Shown here: in pieces, positions 16,734 to 25,819 of the stretch | Layout: each line of letters starts with the position of its first letter | Numbering within the stretch: the first letter of the stretch is position 1 | Source of the DNA: Virgibacillus sp. SK37 | GTDB taxonomy: Bacteria; Bacillota; Bacilli; Bacillales; Amphibacillaceae | Length of the DNA stretch: 64,000 bases | Direction: 5' to 3' | NCBI RefSeq assembly: GCF_000725285.1 | Contig: NZ_CP007161.1 | Span: 310,001 to 374,000, forward strand | Translations under genes and position numbers: made by a program | The notes under the pieces: model-generated | The model's database searches: none | Told to the model about the DNA's origin: nothing | What the model saw: the letters and a program-made list of their open reading frames with translations, nothing else

Positions 16734-18846
16734 TGATTTGCTACAAAGCAAGGGAAATCCAAATGTTATTGAAAGAGTAGTTTGGATTGATAAAGAACGT
16801 CAGCTTTGTTTCCTAATTGATATTCGTCAACCGTCATTTCCTCATATTATTGAGGAAATACCTAACTTGAAAGAAGCCTTAAAGAGTGGTGATTTTGTAA
16901 AGATTGATAATGATCCGTGGGTTTTCCATGTAGATGAGGACGATTTATCCGAAACAGAAATAGAAAAACGTGATAAGGCATGGGATATCATTAATCATAT
17001 CTATATAACTCCTGACATTTTTATACCGAAACGGAGATCGGAGTTAATAAAAATAGCGAGTAAGAAGTTTGGAGTCAGCACAAAAACAGTTCGCCATTAT
17101 TTAAAGAGGTTCTGGTCAAGGGGGATGATTAAAAATGCTCTTTTACCTGACTATTATAGTTCTGGTATTCAGCAATCGGGAGAAAGAATCTATTCAAAAA
17201 AGACTGGAAGGCCAACAGTTTATTCTTCCACTATCAAAAGAGCATCAATAAATGAAAAATGGAAAAAGATCATAAGAGTTAGCTTAGAAAAGTATTACTT
17301 TATCCGGTCAAAGCCATCATTAAAGTACGCTTATCAGCAAATGGTAAAAGAATATTTCTCCAAAGTGGATGAAAAAACAGGTTATAAAGTATTGGACATT
17401 GATAAGCCTATTATTTCATATGACCAATTCTATTATTGGTATCGCAAATGGTATAAGCCAGAATATGCCATCCACAAAAGAGAAGGTAGAAGGGATTTTT
17501 TGCAAAACTATCGTGCTATAACCGGTTCTGCAACAGAAGATGCAATGGGGATAGGTACATATGCCATTGATGCAACCATTGGTGATATATATTTAGTTTC
17601 CTCACTGGATAGAAATACAGTAATCGGCCGTCCGGTGATATATTTGTGTGTCGATATTTTTTCCCGTGCTATTGTAGGCATCGGAGTGGGGATTGAGAAT
17701 ATGTCAGGGCACTCTTTGAGAGTTGCACTTGCTAATACTTTTGAAAATAAAAGAGACTTTTGCAAAAGAACGCTTGATATGGAAGTTGGCGATGAAGATT
17801 GGCCGGTGCATTACATACCACATACCATCTTGGCGGATCGTGGGAGTGAACTAATATCCGATGAATTGACACAAGTAGTAGAAAACTTAAATATTAAAAT
17901 TCAAAACGCTGGAAAATTCCGTCCGGAGCTAAAGGCCGTTAATGAAAAATACTTTGATATTCTCCAGCAACATATATCCCCGTTCCTGCCAGGAGCCGTT
18001 CAAAAGGATTACATGAAACGTGGGGGGCAAGACTACAGAAAGAAGACAGTATTAAACTTACAAGAATATTCGCAGATATTGGTACGCACCATTTTATATT
18101 ATAACAATCATAACTATTTATCAGACTATCCTTTATCAAACGATATGATTGAGGAAAAGGTTCCTCCTATACCGATTGAGATTTTTAAATGGGGACTACG
18201 TAAAGGAACAGGAATGCTGAGGACAATGTCTTTAGATGCAATTAGGAGTAATGTTTATCCAAAATCACAAGCAAATGTGACTCCAAAAGGAATACACTTT
18301 GGTGGACTCTATTACACATGCTCTAAAGCTGTCAACGAACGTTGGTTTTCTAAAGCCCGTATTCAAGGTAACTGGAAGTTGGATGTATCTTATGATCCTC
18401 AAAGTGTAGCAAATATATATATTCGAATCGATAGACAGAATTATGAAGTATGTTCTTTGATTGAACAATACGAAATGTATCGGAATGCAAAAATGGAGGA
18501 AGTAATTTCCCTGAAGGAAAGTAGGAAACAGCAAGAGGCTGAATATGAAGAGGGAAGCCTTAATGGAGCCATCCAACTAGCTCAGGATATTGAATCAATC
18601 GTGAAACAGGCGAAGAAGGAAGCGAAAGATCAATCTCTAAATGGTAAGGTTCCTAAAGGTATAAAGAATATTAGAGAAAATCGAGAAAAAGAGAGAGCGA
18701 TATTGATAAGTGAAAAACAAACAGAGGCGGCTCAAAATCACACTGGAAAGCAACAAAACAAAGCAAATCCTGATAATGAATCGGGAAAAGTGCTGAATAT
18801 TTTCCGTAAAAAACAAAAGGAAGTGCTTTATGATGGAGACAATTAA
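16717..18846 (+). CDS. tnsB: TnsB-like DDE transposase
   Basis: Retroviral-integrase-type transposase that binds the element ends, cuts the 3' strands and joins them to target. The catalytic triad is intact: Asp in YAIDATIGD (about residue 285), Asp in ILADRGSEL (about 374) and Glu in KAVNEKYF (about 410). HTH domains precede it (KKFGVSTKTVRHYLKRFW near 118-134), and the C-terminus is a basic, charged tail of the kind that contacts TnsC. ATG 16717 is chosen because it gives the MQLVINDLL start resembling Tn7 TnsB; GTG 16702 is an alternative. It overlaps tnsA and tnsC, giving one coupled operon. Confidence 0.93.
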   Translation: MQLVINDLLQSKGNPNVIERVVWIDKERQLCFLIDIRQPSFPHIIEEIPNLKEALKSGDFVKIDNDPWVFHVDEDDLSETEIEKRDKAWDIINHIYITPDIFIPKRRSELIKIASKKFGVSTKTVRHYLKRFWSRGMIKNALLPDYYSSGIQQSGERIYSKKTGRPTVYSSTIKRASINEKWKKIIRVSLEKYYFIRSKPSLKYAYQQMVKEYFSKVDEKTGYKVLDIDKPIISYDQFYYWYRKWYKPEYAIHKREGRRDFLQNYRAITGSATEDAMGIGTYAIDATIGDIYLVSSLDRNTVIGRPVIYLCVDIFSRAIVGIGVGIENMSGHSLRVALANTFENKRDFCKRTLDMEVGDEDWPVHYIPHTILADRGSELISDELTQVVENLNIKIQNAGKFRPELKAVNEKYFDILQQHISPFLPGAVQKDYMKRGGQDYRKKTVLNLQEYSQILVRTILYYNNHNYLSDYPLSNDMIEEKVPPIPIEIFKWGLRKGTGMLRTMSLDAIRSNVYPKSQANVTPKGIHFGGLYYTCSKAVNERWFSKARIQGNWKLDVSYDPQSVANIYIRIDRQNYEVCSLIEQYEMYRNAKMEEVISLKESRKQQEAEYEEGSLNGAIQLAQDIESIVKQAKKEAKDQSLNGKVPKGIKNIRENREKERAILISEKQTEAAQNHTGKQQNKANPDNESGKVLNIFRKKQKEVLYDGDN

Positions 18847-20443
18847 ATTAGATAATGGAACCCAAGCTCAAGTTGCCGAATATAGAGAACAAGAGTTATT
18901 GGAATATCAGGGCAATCCTCTTATAGAGGCTTTGCCACCAATCTATTCTCAGGAGGAAGTCATTGACCGCCTAAGCATATATCCTCCATATAATAAGGAA
19001 GAAAGATATTTGAATGACCATCAGAGAGTTCATCTAATTTCAAGATTGCTGCATTATTTTCAAGCCATTCCCATCCATCTAGGAATTGAGTCATCAATAT
19101 CTAGGTTGATTAGAACTGGTTATACCTATCGCAATCCAGTAAATTCTACTTATGCACAGAGTTTTGTGGATAATTGGAATAATATACAAAATAAATCTTT
19201 TGATAAGTCTATTATTCAGACAGGCCAGACATTAAGTATTATAGGGGTTTCAGGTGTAGGAAAAACCCGAACTTTACAGAGGATATTGCAAACTATTCCG
19301 CAAGTTATTTCTCATGTTTCGTATAAGGGACAAGCCTTAAATCACTATCAAGTAACTTATCTAAAAATCGAGACTCCTTTTGACGGTTCTGTAAAAACTA
19401 TTATTTACGATTTTATGTATCAAGTCGATTTACTTCTAGGATCCAACTACTTTAACAGATATGTCAATAGTCGTTTGTCAACAAGTCAATTAATGCCTAT
19501 CATGGCTCAGATTGCCAAAAGTATAAATCTTGGCATGCTATTTTTAGATGAGTTACAGCATTTAAAGGGTATAAAAAGCTCTAGTTCAACACAGATACTA
19601 AATTTTTTTACAGCATTAATCAATACAATCAATATCCCCCTTATTATGGTTGGGACCCCAAAGGCAATGGATGTTTTACAATCACAGTTTAGACAAGCAA
19701 GAAGGAGCACTAATATGGGGAACATCATGTGGGATCGCTTTGAAAAAGATGCTATTTGGGATTTATTTGCTGAGGGAATGTGGAAATATCAGTGGACAAA
19801 AGAGGAAGTACCTTTTACAGAGGAATTTTCTTCAACTCTATATTACGAATCCCAAGGAATTGCTGATATCGCTATAAAGATCTATATGATGGTGCAGCTA
19901 CGTTCCATTAGTAGTGGTAAGCAGAAAATCACTTCTACATTAATTAAACAAGTGGCTCAAGAAGAATTGAAAATGGTCCAACCCATGTTACAAACTTTGA
20001 AAAGTGGAGATTATAACAAACTAGCAAATTACGATGACTTGATGCTACCAAATATGGAGGACTTTATTGAACAGGAAAGAATTATTGTAGATCAAAAGCA
20101 GGTTATGGATTCAATTCAAGAAGGAGTAAAACGAAAAAGTGAACAAGAAAAGTTGATTGATGATGCTGTTTTCCGATTGGGGATGCTTGGATTTAATAAT
20201 GATGTTTCTATTAAGGCCGTACAAAAAGTTGTTTCAGAGAATAATCAATTAAGGGAAGTATCACAAATCGTAAAAGATGCTTTTCTCCTATTAAATAATA
20301 ATGAAAAAAGTATGGATAAAGTATTAAGTAATGACCTAAGAACCATCATAAAAAAAGGGAAAGAACAACAAATAACTGCGTATCAAGCATTACTAGATGC
20401 TGGAGTAATTAAGCAGGATTATCCTGAGCGTGATGTTTCATGA
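18830..20443 (+). CDS. tnsC: TnsC-like AAA+ transposition regulator
   Basis: AAA+ ATPase that forms filaments on target DNA and links target selection by TniQ/TnsD to TnsA/TnsB. Walker A GVSGVGKT lies at 139-146 and Walker B LGMLFLDELQHL at 234-245; a sensor-1-like VGTPKAMD follows near 275. The N-terminal 100 residues match the target/TnsD-binding part of long TnsC proteins. The 537-residue length is close to that of Tn7 TnsC (about 555) and far longer than TniB. It starts ATG-ATG after AAAAGGAAG, inside the end of tnsB, and its stop overlaps the tniQ start by 4 bases. Confidence 0.92.
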   Translation: MMETIKLDNGTQAQVAEYREQELLEYQGNPLIEALPPIYSQEEVIDRLSIYPPYNKEERYLNDHQRVHLISRLLHYFQAIPIHLGIESSISRLIRTGYTYRNPVNSTYAQSFVDNWNNIQNKSFDKSIIQTGQTLSIIGVSGVGKTRTLQRILQTIPQVISHVSYKGQALNHYQVTYLKIETPFDGSVKTIIYDFMYQVDLLLGSNYFNRYVNSRLSTSQLMPIMAQIAKSINLGMLFLDELQHLKGIKSSSSTQILNFFTALINTINIPLIMVGTPKAMDVLQSQFRQARRSTNMGNIMWDRFEKDAIWDLFAEGMWKYQWTKEEVPFTEEFSSTLYYESQGIADIAIKIYMMVQLRSISSGKQKITSTLIKQVAQEELKMVQPMLQTLKSGDYNKLANYDDLMLPNMEDFIEQERIIVDQKQVMDSIQEGVKRKSEQEKLIDDAVFRLGMLGFNNDVSIKAVQKVVSENNQLREVSQIVKDAFLLLNNNEKSMDKVLSNDLRTIIKKGKEQQITAYQALLDAGVIKQDYPERDVS

Positions 20444-22284
20444 TTATACACTTCCCAACCCCATATCCCGATGAACTTTTATACAGTATTATTGCACGTT
20501 ATCATATCCGATCAGGAAATGTCTTTTGGAAACACACATTGGAAGATTTATTCGGAAAAAGGACGATAAGTGCATCAGTATTCTTACCATCGGGTATCGG
20601 CTCTTTAGTTCGCCATTTACCTAAAAACACGACATTGAATGAACAAATCCTTATAGAGGATCACACAATGTACCCATTCTATACAGTGTTTTTACCAACA
20701 GAAAAGGCTCAGGCTATTTACGATTCTATGTTAAGTGATGATGGTAAAAGTATTTACATGCAATCGGGCATTATGGCTAGTTCCATTCCTCAAAATAGGT
20801 TTTTGAAATATTGTCCTGCCTGTGCAAAAGAGGACCTTTTAATGTATGGGGAGCTATATTGGCACCGACTACATCAGTTACCAGGGAATATGATATGTAC
20901 AAAACATGAATTGTGGCTAGAAAATAGCAAAGTACCAGTAATACCTGCAAATAAACATGCTTTCGTAATACCAAATTCGAACAATTGCGATTTGAATAAA
21001 ATGAGAACAGTTAGCGGAGATTTGCTCGAATGTCTGAAGGATGTTCTTGTTCAGGTAGATAAATTATTCGCTAGTAAGTTTGAAAATAAGACCTTTTCTC
21101 ATTTTACAATGTATTATCGACATCACTTGAATAGGAAAGGTTTTGCAACTTATAAAGGTAGAGTGTATCAAGAAGAGTTGCATGAAGCATTTTTTAAGTA
21201 TTACCCTGATGAATTATTGAAATTACTAGATTTGGAAGTTGTGCAAGGTAATTCATGGTTGGCAAATATCACCCGTAAACACAGAAAATCATTCCATCCA
21301 TATTATCACATACTCCTACTGAACTTTCTCGAATTGGATGTTGAATCAATGTTTAATAAGGAATTTTTTGAGGCTAATCCTTTCGGTAAACCCAAATGGC
21401 CTTGTCTGAACGTTGTGTGTTCCGAGTATAAGAAGAATGTTATTGAAGAACTTACTATTAGAAGTTGCGAGAAAACCAAGAAACCCATTGGGAGATTCAC
21501 TTGTCCGAGTTGTGGTTTTTCTTATACAAGGAAAGGGAAGGACCAAGAGCAAGACGATCGGTATAAGTATACTCGTATTATGGATTTTGGCTATCTATGG
21601 AAAAGGGAGCTCCAATCTTTATTAGAAGAAAATCTAAGTTATCGGGAGATTGCTCGTAGATTAAATGTTGATCCTGGAACGGTAATTAAATATGCCAATA
21701 GAAATACAAATGAAACTAAGGTTAAGAATAATAATCATCATTCAAATAAAATCGGGTCAACGGAACTAAATCGTCAAATTTGTATACAGTTACAGCAAGA
21801 ACATCCAAGTTTATCTAAAACAGAGATGAGAAACCAGGTTCCTTCAACTTACACCTTTTTATATAGACATGATAGGGAATGGTTAAACAAAAACTCACCT
21901 AAACTGCGAAAACCTAAGAGTAAAGATGAACGGGTAGATTGGCAGAAAAGAGACCAAGAAATACTAAAGAGTGTTAAAAAGGCAGCAAAGAAATTACAAA
22001 ATAATATTGGCAAATCGAAACGAATAACCGTTAAAAGTATTGCGGATGTAATTGGAGAAAGAGCTTTATTGGAACAACATTTGGACAAGATGCCTAATAC
22101 TAAAAAGTTTATAGAAGATGTATATGAATCAGAAAAGGACTTCCGTTTACGAAGAGTAAAGTATGTGATTGATGAAATGAGGGAAAATGGAGAAGAAATT
22201 AAAGTTTGGAAGGTGCTAAAAAGGGCCGGGATTAAGAAACAATTCTATCTAGAGGTAAATGAGTACTTAGATAGTTACGATTAA
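20440..22284 (+). CDS. TniQ/TnsD-type target-selection protein
   Basis: A long TniQ-family protein (614 residues), the TnsD class that binds a specific chromosomal site and recruits TnsC. The N-terminal TniQ domain begins FPTPYPDELLYSIIARYH. Zinc-type motifs are YCPACAKEDLLMYG...CTKHE (residues about 126-163) and FTCPSCGFSY (about 352), with KWPCLNVVCSE just before. A C-terminal HTH (LSYREIARRLNVDPGTVIKYAN, about 397-418) and a basic tail fit sequence-specific DNA binding. It is the last gene of the tns operon and is followed by a terminator. The attachment site it recognises is not evident in the window. Confidence 0.88.
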   Translation: MIIHFPTPYPDELLYSIIARYHIRSGNVFWKHTLEDLFGKRTISASVFLPSGIGSLVRHLPKNTTLNEQILIEDHTMYPFYTVFLPTEKAQAIYDSMLSDDGKSIYMQSGIMASSIPQNRFLKYCPACAKEDLLMYGELYWHRLHQLPGNMICTKHELWLENSKVPVIPANKHAFVIPNSNNCDLNKMRTVSGDLLECLKDVLVQVDKLFASKFENKTFSHFTMYYRHHLNRKGFATYKGRVYQEELHEAFFKYYPDELLKLLDLEVVQGNSWLANITRKHRKSFHPYYHILLLNFLELDVESMFNKEFFEANPFGKPKWPCLNVVCSEYKKNVIEELTIRSCEKTKKPIGRFTCPSCGFSYTRKGKDQEQDDRYKYTRIMDFGYLWKRELQSLLEENLSYREIARRLNVDPGTVIKYANRNTNETKVKNNNHHSNKIGSTELNRQICIQLQQEHPSLSKTEMRNQVPSTYTFLYRHDREWLNKNSPKLRKPKSKDERVDWQKRDQEILKSVKKAAKKLQNNIGKSKRITVKSIADVIGERALLEQHLDKMPNTKKFIEDVYESEKDFRLRRVKYVIDEMRENGEEIKVWKVLKRAGIKKQFYLEVNEYLDSYD

Positions 22285-22356
22285 TAAAGTAATACATCTT
22301 TTTTAAAACATTCTATACTATGATGTCAAACGGTGAGAAAACGTGAAAAACCGCAT

Positions 22357-22397
22357 AAAACTCAGGGCATTTTACAGAGATATTGTCCTGAGTTTTT
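22357..22397 (+). terminator. Terminator of the tns operon
   Basis: AAAACTCAGG and CCTGAGTTTT form a perfect 10-bp stem with a 20-base loop, followed by T. It lies 72 bases after the tniQ stop. Confidence 0.8.
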
Positions 22398-22439
22398 AGT
22401 ACTTAGTAGACATTTACATTGAACTCCAAAGATCGCACA

Positions 22440-23177
22440 CTAAAAGTGGTATATATTTGGTTCTAACTTTTCCTTGTTTCCTTTTACATGTGGCTTCACC
22501 CATGTCTTTTTCCCTGAAGGCAGAGTTCGCCAGTGTCCTCTAACTGTCCAGGCTTCTTTCATTCGTTGATAGGCTCGTCTTTCTTCATCGGTGATAGGAG
22601 TTTGTGGAACTTTCACATTATAAACCACAATTTTAATTGGCCGAGTGTTCTTCTTCTTTTTTCCGTGTTTCGCCTTTTTAGTGCTCTTTTTTCGGACAGT
22701 CTTAGACGATACCCGTTCTTTTACGTCACGATACAGTTCCATGTAATTCATCAAGGCGATATGGCTGGAGGTAATAGAATCCAAAAAGTGAATTGCATGT
22801 TCTTTTCTTAGACCTATATGATTTTCTGTGTTTATGGTTAGATCGCTTTTTAGCTCAGCATAATTTTTGATGCCTTTCAAAATGTATTCCACCTGGTTTT
22901 CACTAATCATTCGGTAAATTTCATAATAGACTCTCACATCGTCCAATTGTTTGAAATACAAAATAAGCAATTTGGGGGTTAATTCATGTGCTTTTACAAT
23001 TGGTTGAGTGTATATCATGTTTGGGTCAACCTCATGTGAAATCAGGCCTTCTTCCAACACAGGGCGAAAGTCATTAAAGGCTCCATCGTGAATATTAAGC
23101 CACCAGTTATCTAAATGCTTTGAATCCTCTGCTGATAACAGGATTTTATCCACTTTATCAAGTCTTTCAAAATTCAC
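22440..23177 (-). CDS. Unknown cargo protein with a GHWR...WVKPHVKG tail
   Basis: 245 residues from a GTG start with GGAGGGG upstream. The N-terminal 140 residues are soluble and mostly helical. A very basic stretch (KKSTKKAKHGKKKKNTR, about 160-176) precedes the C-terminal segment with GHWRTLPSGKKTWVKPHVKG, a motif that I have seen at the tail of unrelated mobile-element and phage proteins but whose role I do not know. It runs against the tns operon and the rloC pair, which fits transposon cargo. Function unknown. Confidence 0.6.
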   Translation of the reverse strand: MNFERLDKVDKILLSAEDSKHLDNWWLNIHDGAFNDFRPVLEEGLISHEVDPNMIYTQPIVKAHELTPKLLILYFKQLDDVRVYYEIYRMISENQVEYILKGIKNYAELKSDLTINTENHIGLRKEHAIHFLDSITSSHIALMNYMELYRDVKERVSSKTVRKKSTKKAKHGKKKKNTRPIKIVVYNVKVPQTPITDEERRAYQRMKEAWTVRGHWRTLPSGKKTWVKPHVKGNKEKLEPNIYHF

Positions 23178-23534
23178 AATTACCCCTCCATTTCCCTTTT
23201 TCTACATAATATCATACCTTCCTACTAAAAAAGTAAGGAAAATCCATATTAAGCGACCTAGATTTCAATACTTGTATATCCTAGTTTTTGGTGAATACCT
23301 GAAATAAAGTGAACGGATTAGATGTTTTAATCTTTTAGCTGAATCTGTTGTTTAGTGTGCTGATCCCTTAAAATTGGCATCCGTTAATTTCAGGATGTTT
23401 TTATATACAAACAGATGCTGGGAAGAGAAAAATCAAAATATTTAGTGTTTTATTTGGGCTTGTAAAACTTTTCCTGTAAAATAGAAATTGACATTAGGCA
23501 AAAAATACTAGGAAAAAGTTAGGAGGGCACTAAA
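23178..23534. other. Divergent intergenic region before rloC
   Basis: It contains the promoters of the minus-strand 22440 gene and of rloC. A short hairpin, CATCC and GGATG with a 10-base loop and T-run (23378-23401), could end transcription or regulate rloC. No gene is seen. Confidence 0.35.
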
Positions 23535-25799
23535 ATGATAGAAAAGATTAGAATTAAGGAAGTTGCGTCCTATGATTCTACTGGAATTGAGGTTGATTTG
23601 GGTAAGGTTAATTACATTTATGGGAGCAATGGTACAGGTAAGACTACTATTTCTGAATTGCTAAGAAACAGCGAGGATCAAAAGTTTTCTTCATGTAATA
23701 TAGAACGGAAACAAGGAAGTTCTGACTTTGACCTGTTTGTTTATAATAGAAATTTTGTCCAGGAAAATTTTAATATCCGTAATGAAATAAAGGGGATTTT
23801 TACTTTAGGTAAAGAATCTACTGACATATTAGCTTTAATTGATGAAAAAATGAAGGATGCTGAAAAACATCAAGAACGGATTGGAAATTTAGAAAAGAAT
23901 ATAGAGGAAAAAGATGGGGAGTTAAGAAACTTACAAACAGAATTTGTTAACCAATGCTGGGATTTAAAACAAAAATATGATGAAAACTTCAAAGACGCAT
24001 TTACGGGTCTTCGAAATAATAGAGAAAGATTTATGGAAAAATGTTTGAATGAAGCCGAGAATAACAACTGTGAACTATATACATTTGAAGAATTAAATAG
24101 TAGAGTGGAATCCGTCTTTAAAAGTTCGCAAGTAAAAGTAAGGACTATTCCAGAGATTCATTACGATAGCTTGGTAGAGGAACAACCAATATTTCAAACA
24201 AAGATAATAGGTAAAAAAGATATAGATATTGCTAGATTGATATCTGAACTAAATATAAGTGACTGGGTACAGCAAGGGCATAGACATATGGAAGGTACAG
24301 ATGGTATATGTCCATTTTGCCAACAAGAGTTACCAGTAAATTTTAAGGAAAAGCTGGATGAATATTTTGATGAGACTTACACTGAACAATTACAAAGCCT
24401 TAATTCATCCATAGAAAAATATGAAAGAGATACAATTGGCTTTTTTGAAAAGTACAATTTTCTTATAACTGAAGACATACCTTATATTAATAAAGAGAAA
24501 ATAACATCCCTATTTGAAATAATAAATTCAACATATAAGGAAAACATTCAGTTGCTTGAAAGAAAGAAAAATGAACCAAGTAGAAGTATTAAGTTAAGTT
24601 CAATAACAAGTTACCTTGAGCAGATAAACTCAGAGGTGGAACAAGCAAATGTACAAATAACTGAATTAAACAGGGTAATTGACAATATTAAAGAGGAAAA
24701 AGAGAGGTTAATAAAAGATATATGGCGATTTATTGTGGAAGAGAATAAGGGCCACTATGAAAGTTACATGAGTAATTTTAAAAGAGAGAATAGAGCTTTA
24801 GAAGGAATGAAAAGCGGGAAGGACGGGCAAAAGGATCACAAAAGGAGACTAGAAGAAGAGGCCATTGAGCTTCAAAATCAGTTAACAAGTGTTTTACCTT
24901 CTATTCACGAAATTAATACGCTTCTTAAATCATTTGGGTTCACAAATTTCCAGTTAGCAGAATCTGATGAACAGGGTAATTACAAGATTGTAAGGGAAAA
25001 TGGTGAAGATGCAAACGAAACGTTAAGTGAAGGAGAGAAAACCTTTATTACCTTCCTCTATTTCTATCAGCTTATTAATGGAAGTAATGATCAGGATAAA
25101 GTAAATACAGCAAGGGTAGTTGCGATTGATGACCCGATTTCTAGCCTAGATAGCAATATACTATTTATGGTAAGCAACTTGATAAATAATTTAAAGAAAA
25201 AGGTAAGGAGTAAAGATTCGAACTTTAAACAATTGATAATATTGACCCACAATGTTTATTTCCATAAGGAAGTTTCTTTTAATAAAGGTATGAGTAATAA
25301 AAGGCAGCCTGATGAAACATTTTGGATTATCAGGAAGACGGGGAATATATCTCACATTAGTGGGTATGAAGAGAATCCTATAAAGAATTCATATGAACTA
25401 CTTTGGAAAGAATTACGAGAAAATCCTAATTCAATAACAACACCAAACATTATGAGAAGGATATTAGAAAATTACTTTAAGTTCTTCGGGAACGTTGATG
25501 TTAATGAAATTGTTGAAGGGTTTCCTGATGAAGATAAGGTGGTTTGTAATTCTTTACTTTCTTGGACTAACGATGGATCGCATCATGTGAACGATGATTT
25601 ATATGTGGATAGCAACCAAGAACTAAATAAAATCTATTTTGAAGTATTTAAAAGTATTTTTATAAACTCTAATCATGAGTCCCATTTCAATATGATGATG
25701 GGGGACATTGATAGTGAAGAGGAGAAGAACGAAGCAAACAATGAGGCTAAAAAGGAAATACAAGAAGCATTGGCCCAAGTTGCTGTTGGTAAAGAATAA
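23535..25799 (+). CDS. rloC: RloC-like anticodon nuclease with ATPase and zinc hook
   Basis: A 754-residue protein of the PrrC/RloC AAA_13 group. Walker A GSNGTGKT is at 30-37. Coiled-coil arms flank a zinc-hook motif CPFC at 259-262, the feature that separates RloC from PrrC. ABC signature LSEGE is at 497-501, Walker B VVAIDDPISSLD at 528-539, and THN (571-573) is the H-loop. The C-terminal domain carries R-x3-E (Arg641, Glu645) and a downstream DGSHH (His683/His684), matching the Arg-Glu-His set of these tRNA anticodon nucleases. Known RloC responds to DNA breaks and disables translation, a suicide-type phage defence. RBS AGGAGG; an unknown gene follows 20 bases later. Confidence 0.72.
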   Translation: MIEKIRIKEVASYDSTGIEVDLGKVNYIYGSNGTGKTTISELLRNSEDQKFSSCNIERKQGSSDFDLFVYNRNFVQENFNIRNEIKGIFTLGKESTDILALIDEKMKDAEKHQERIGNLEKNIEEKDGELRNLQTEFVNQCWDLKQKYDENFKDAFTGLRNNRERFMEKCLNEAENNNCELYTFEELNSRVESVFKSSQVKVRTIPEIHYDSLVEEQPIFQTKIIGKKDIDIARLISELNISDWVQQGHRHMEGTDGICPFCQQELPVNFKEKLDEYFDETYTEQLQSLNSSIEKYERDTIGFFEKYNFLITEDIPYINKEKITSLFEIINSTYKENIQLLERKKNEPSRSIKLSSITSYLEQINSEVEQANVQITELNRVIDNIKEEKERLIKDIWRFIVEENKGHYESYMSNFKRENRALEGMKSGKDGQKDHKRRLEEEAIELQNQLTSVLPSIHEINTLLKSFGFTNFQLAESDEQGNYKIVRENGEDANETLSEGEKTFITFLYFYQLINGSNDQDKVNTARVVAIDDPISSLDSNILFMVSNLINNLKKKVRSKDSNFKQLIILTHNVYFHKEVSFNKGMSNKRQPDETFWIIRKTGNISHISGYEENPIKNSYELLWKELRENPNSITTPNIMRRILENYFKFFGNVDVNEIVEGFPDEDKVVCNSLLSWTNDGSHHVNDDLYVDSNQELNKIYFEVFKSIFINSNHESHFNMMMGDIDSEEEKNEANNEAKKEIQEALAQVAVGKE

Positions 25800-25819
25800 T
25801 TGACAAGGAGGGTGCAATA

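Noticed and set aside
15184-22284. CRISPR-associated transposon (CAST)
   Set aside because: A TniQ-family gene is present, but it is of the long TnsD type with its own HTH, and there are no cascade or Cas12k genes or repeats nearby.
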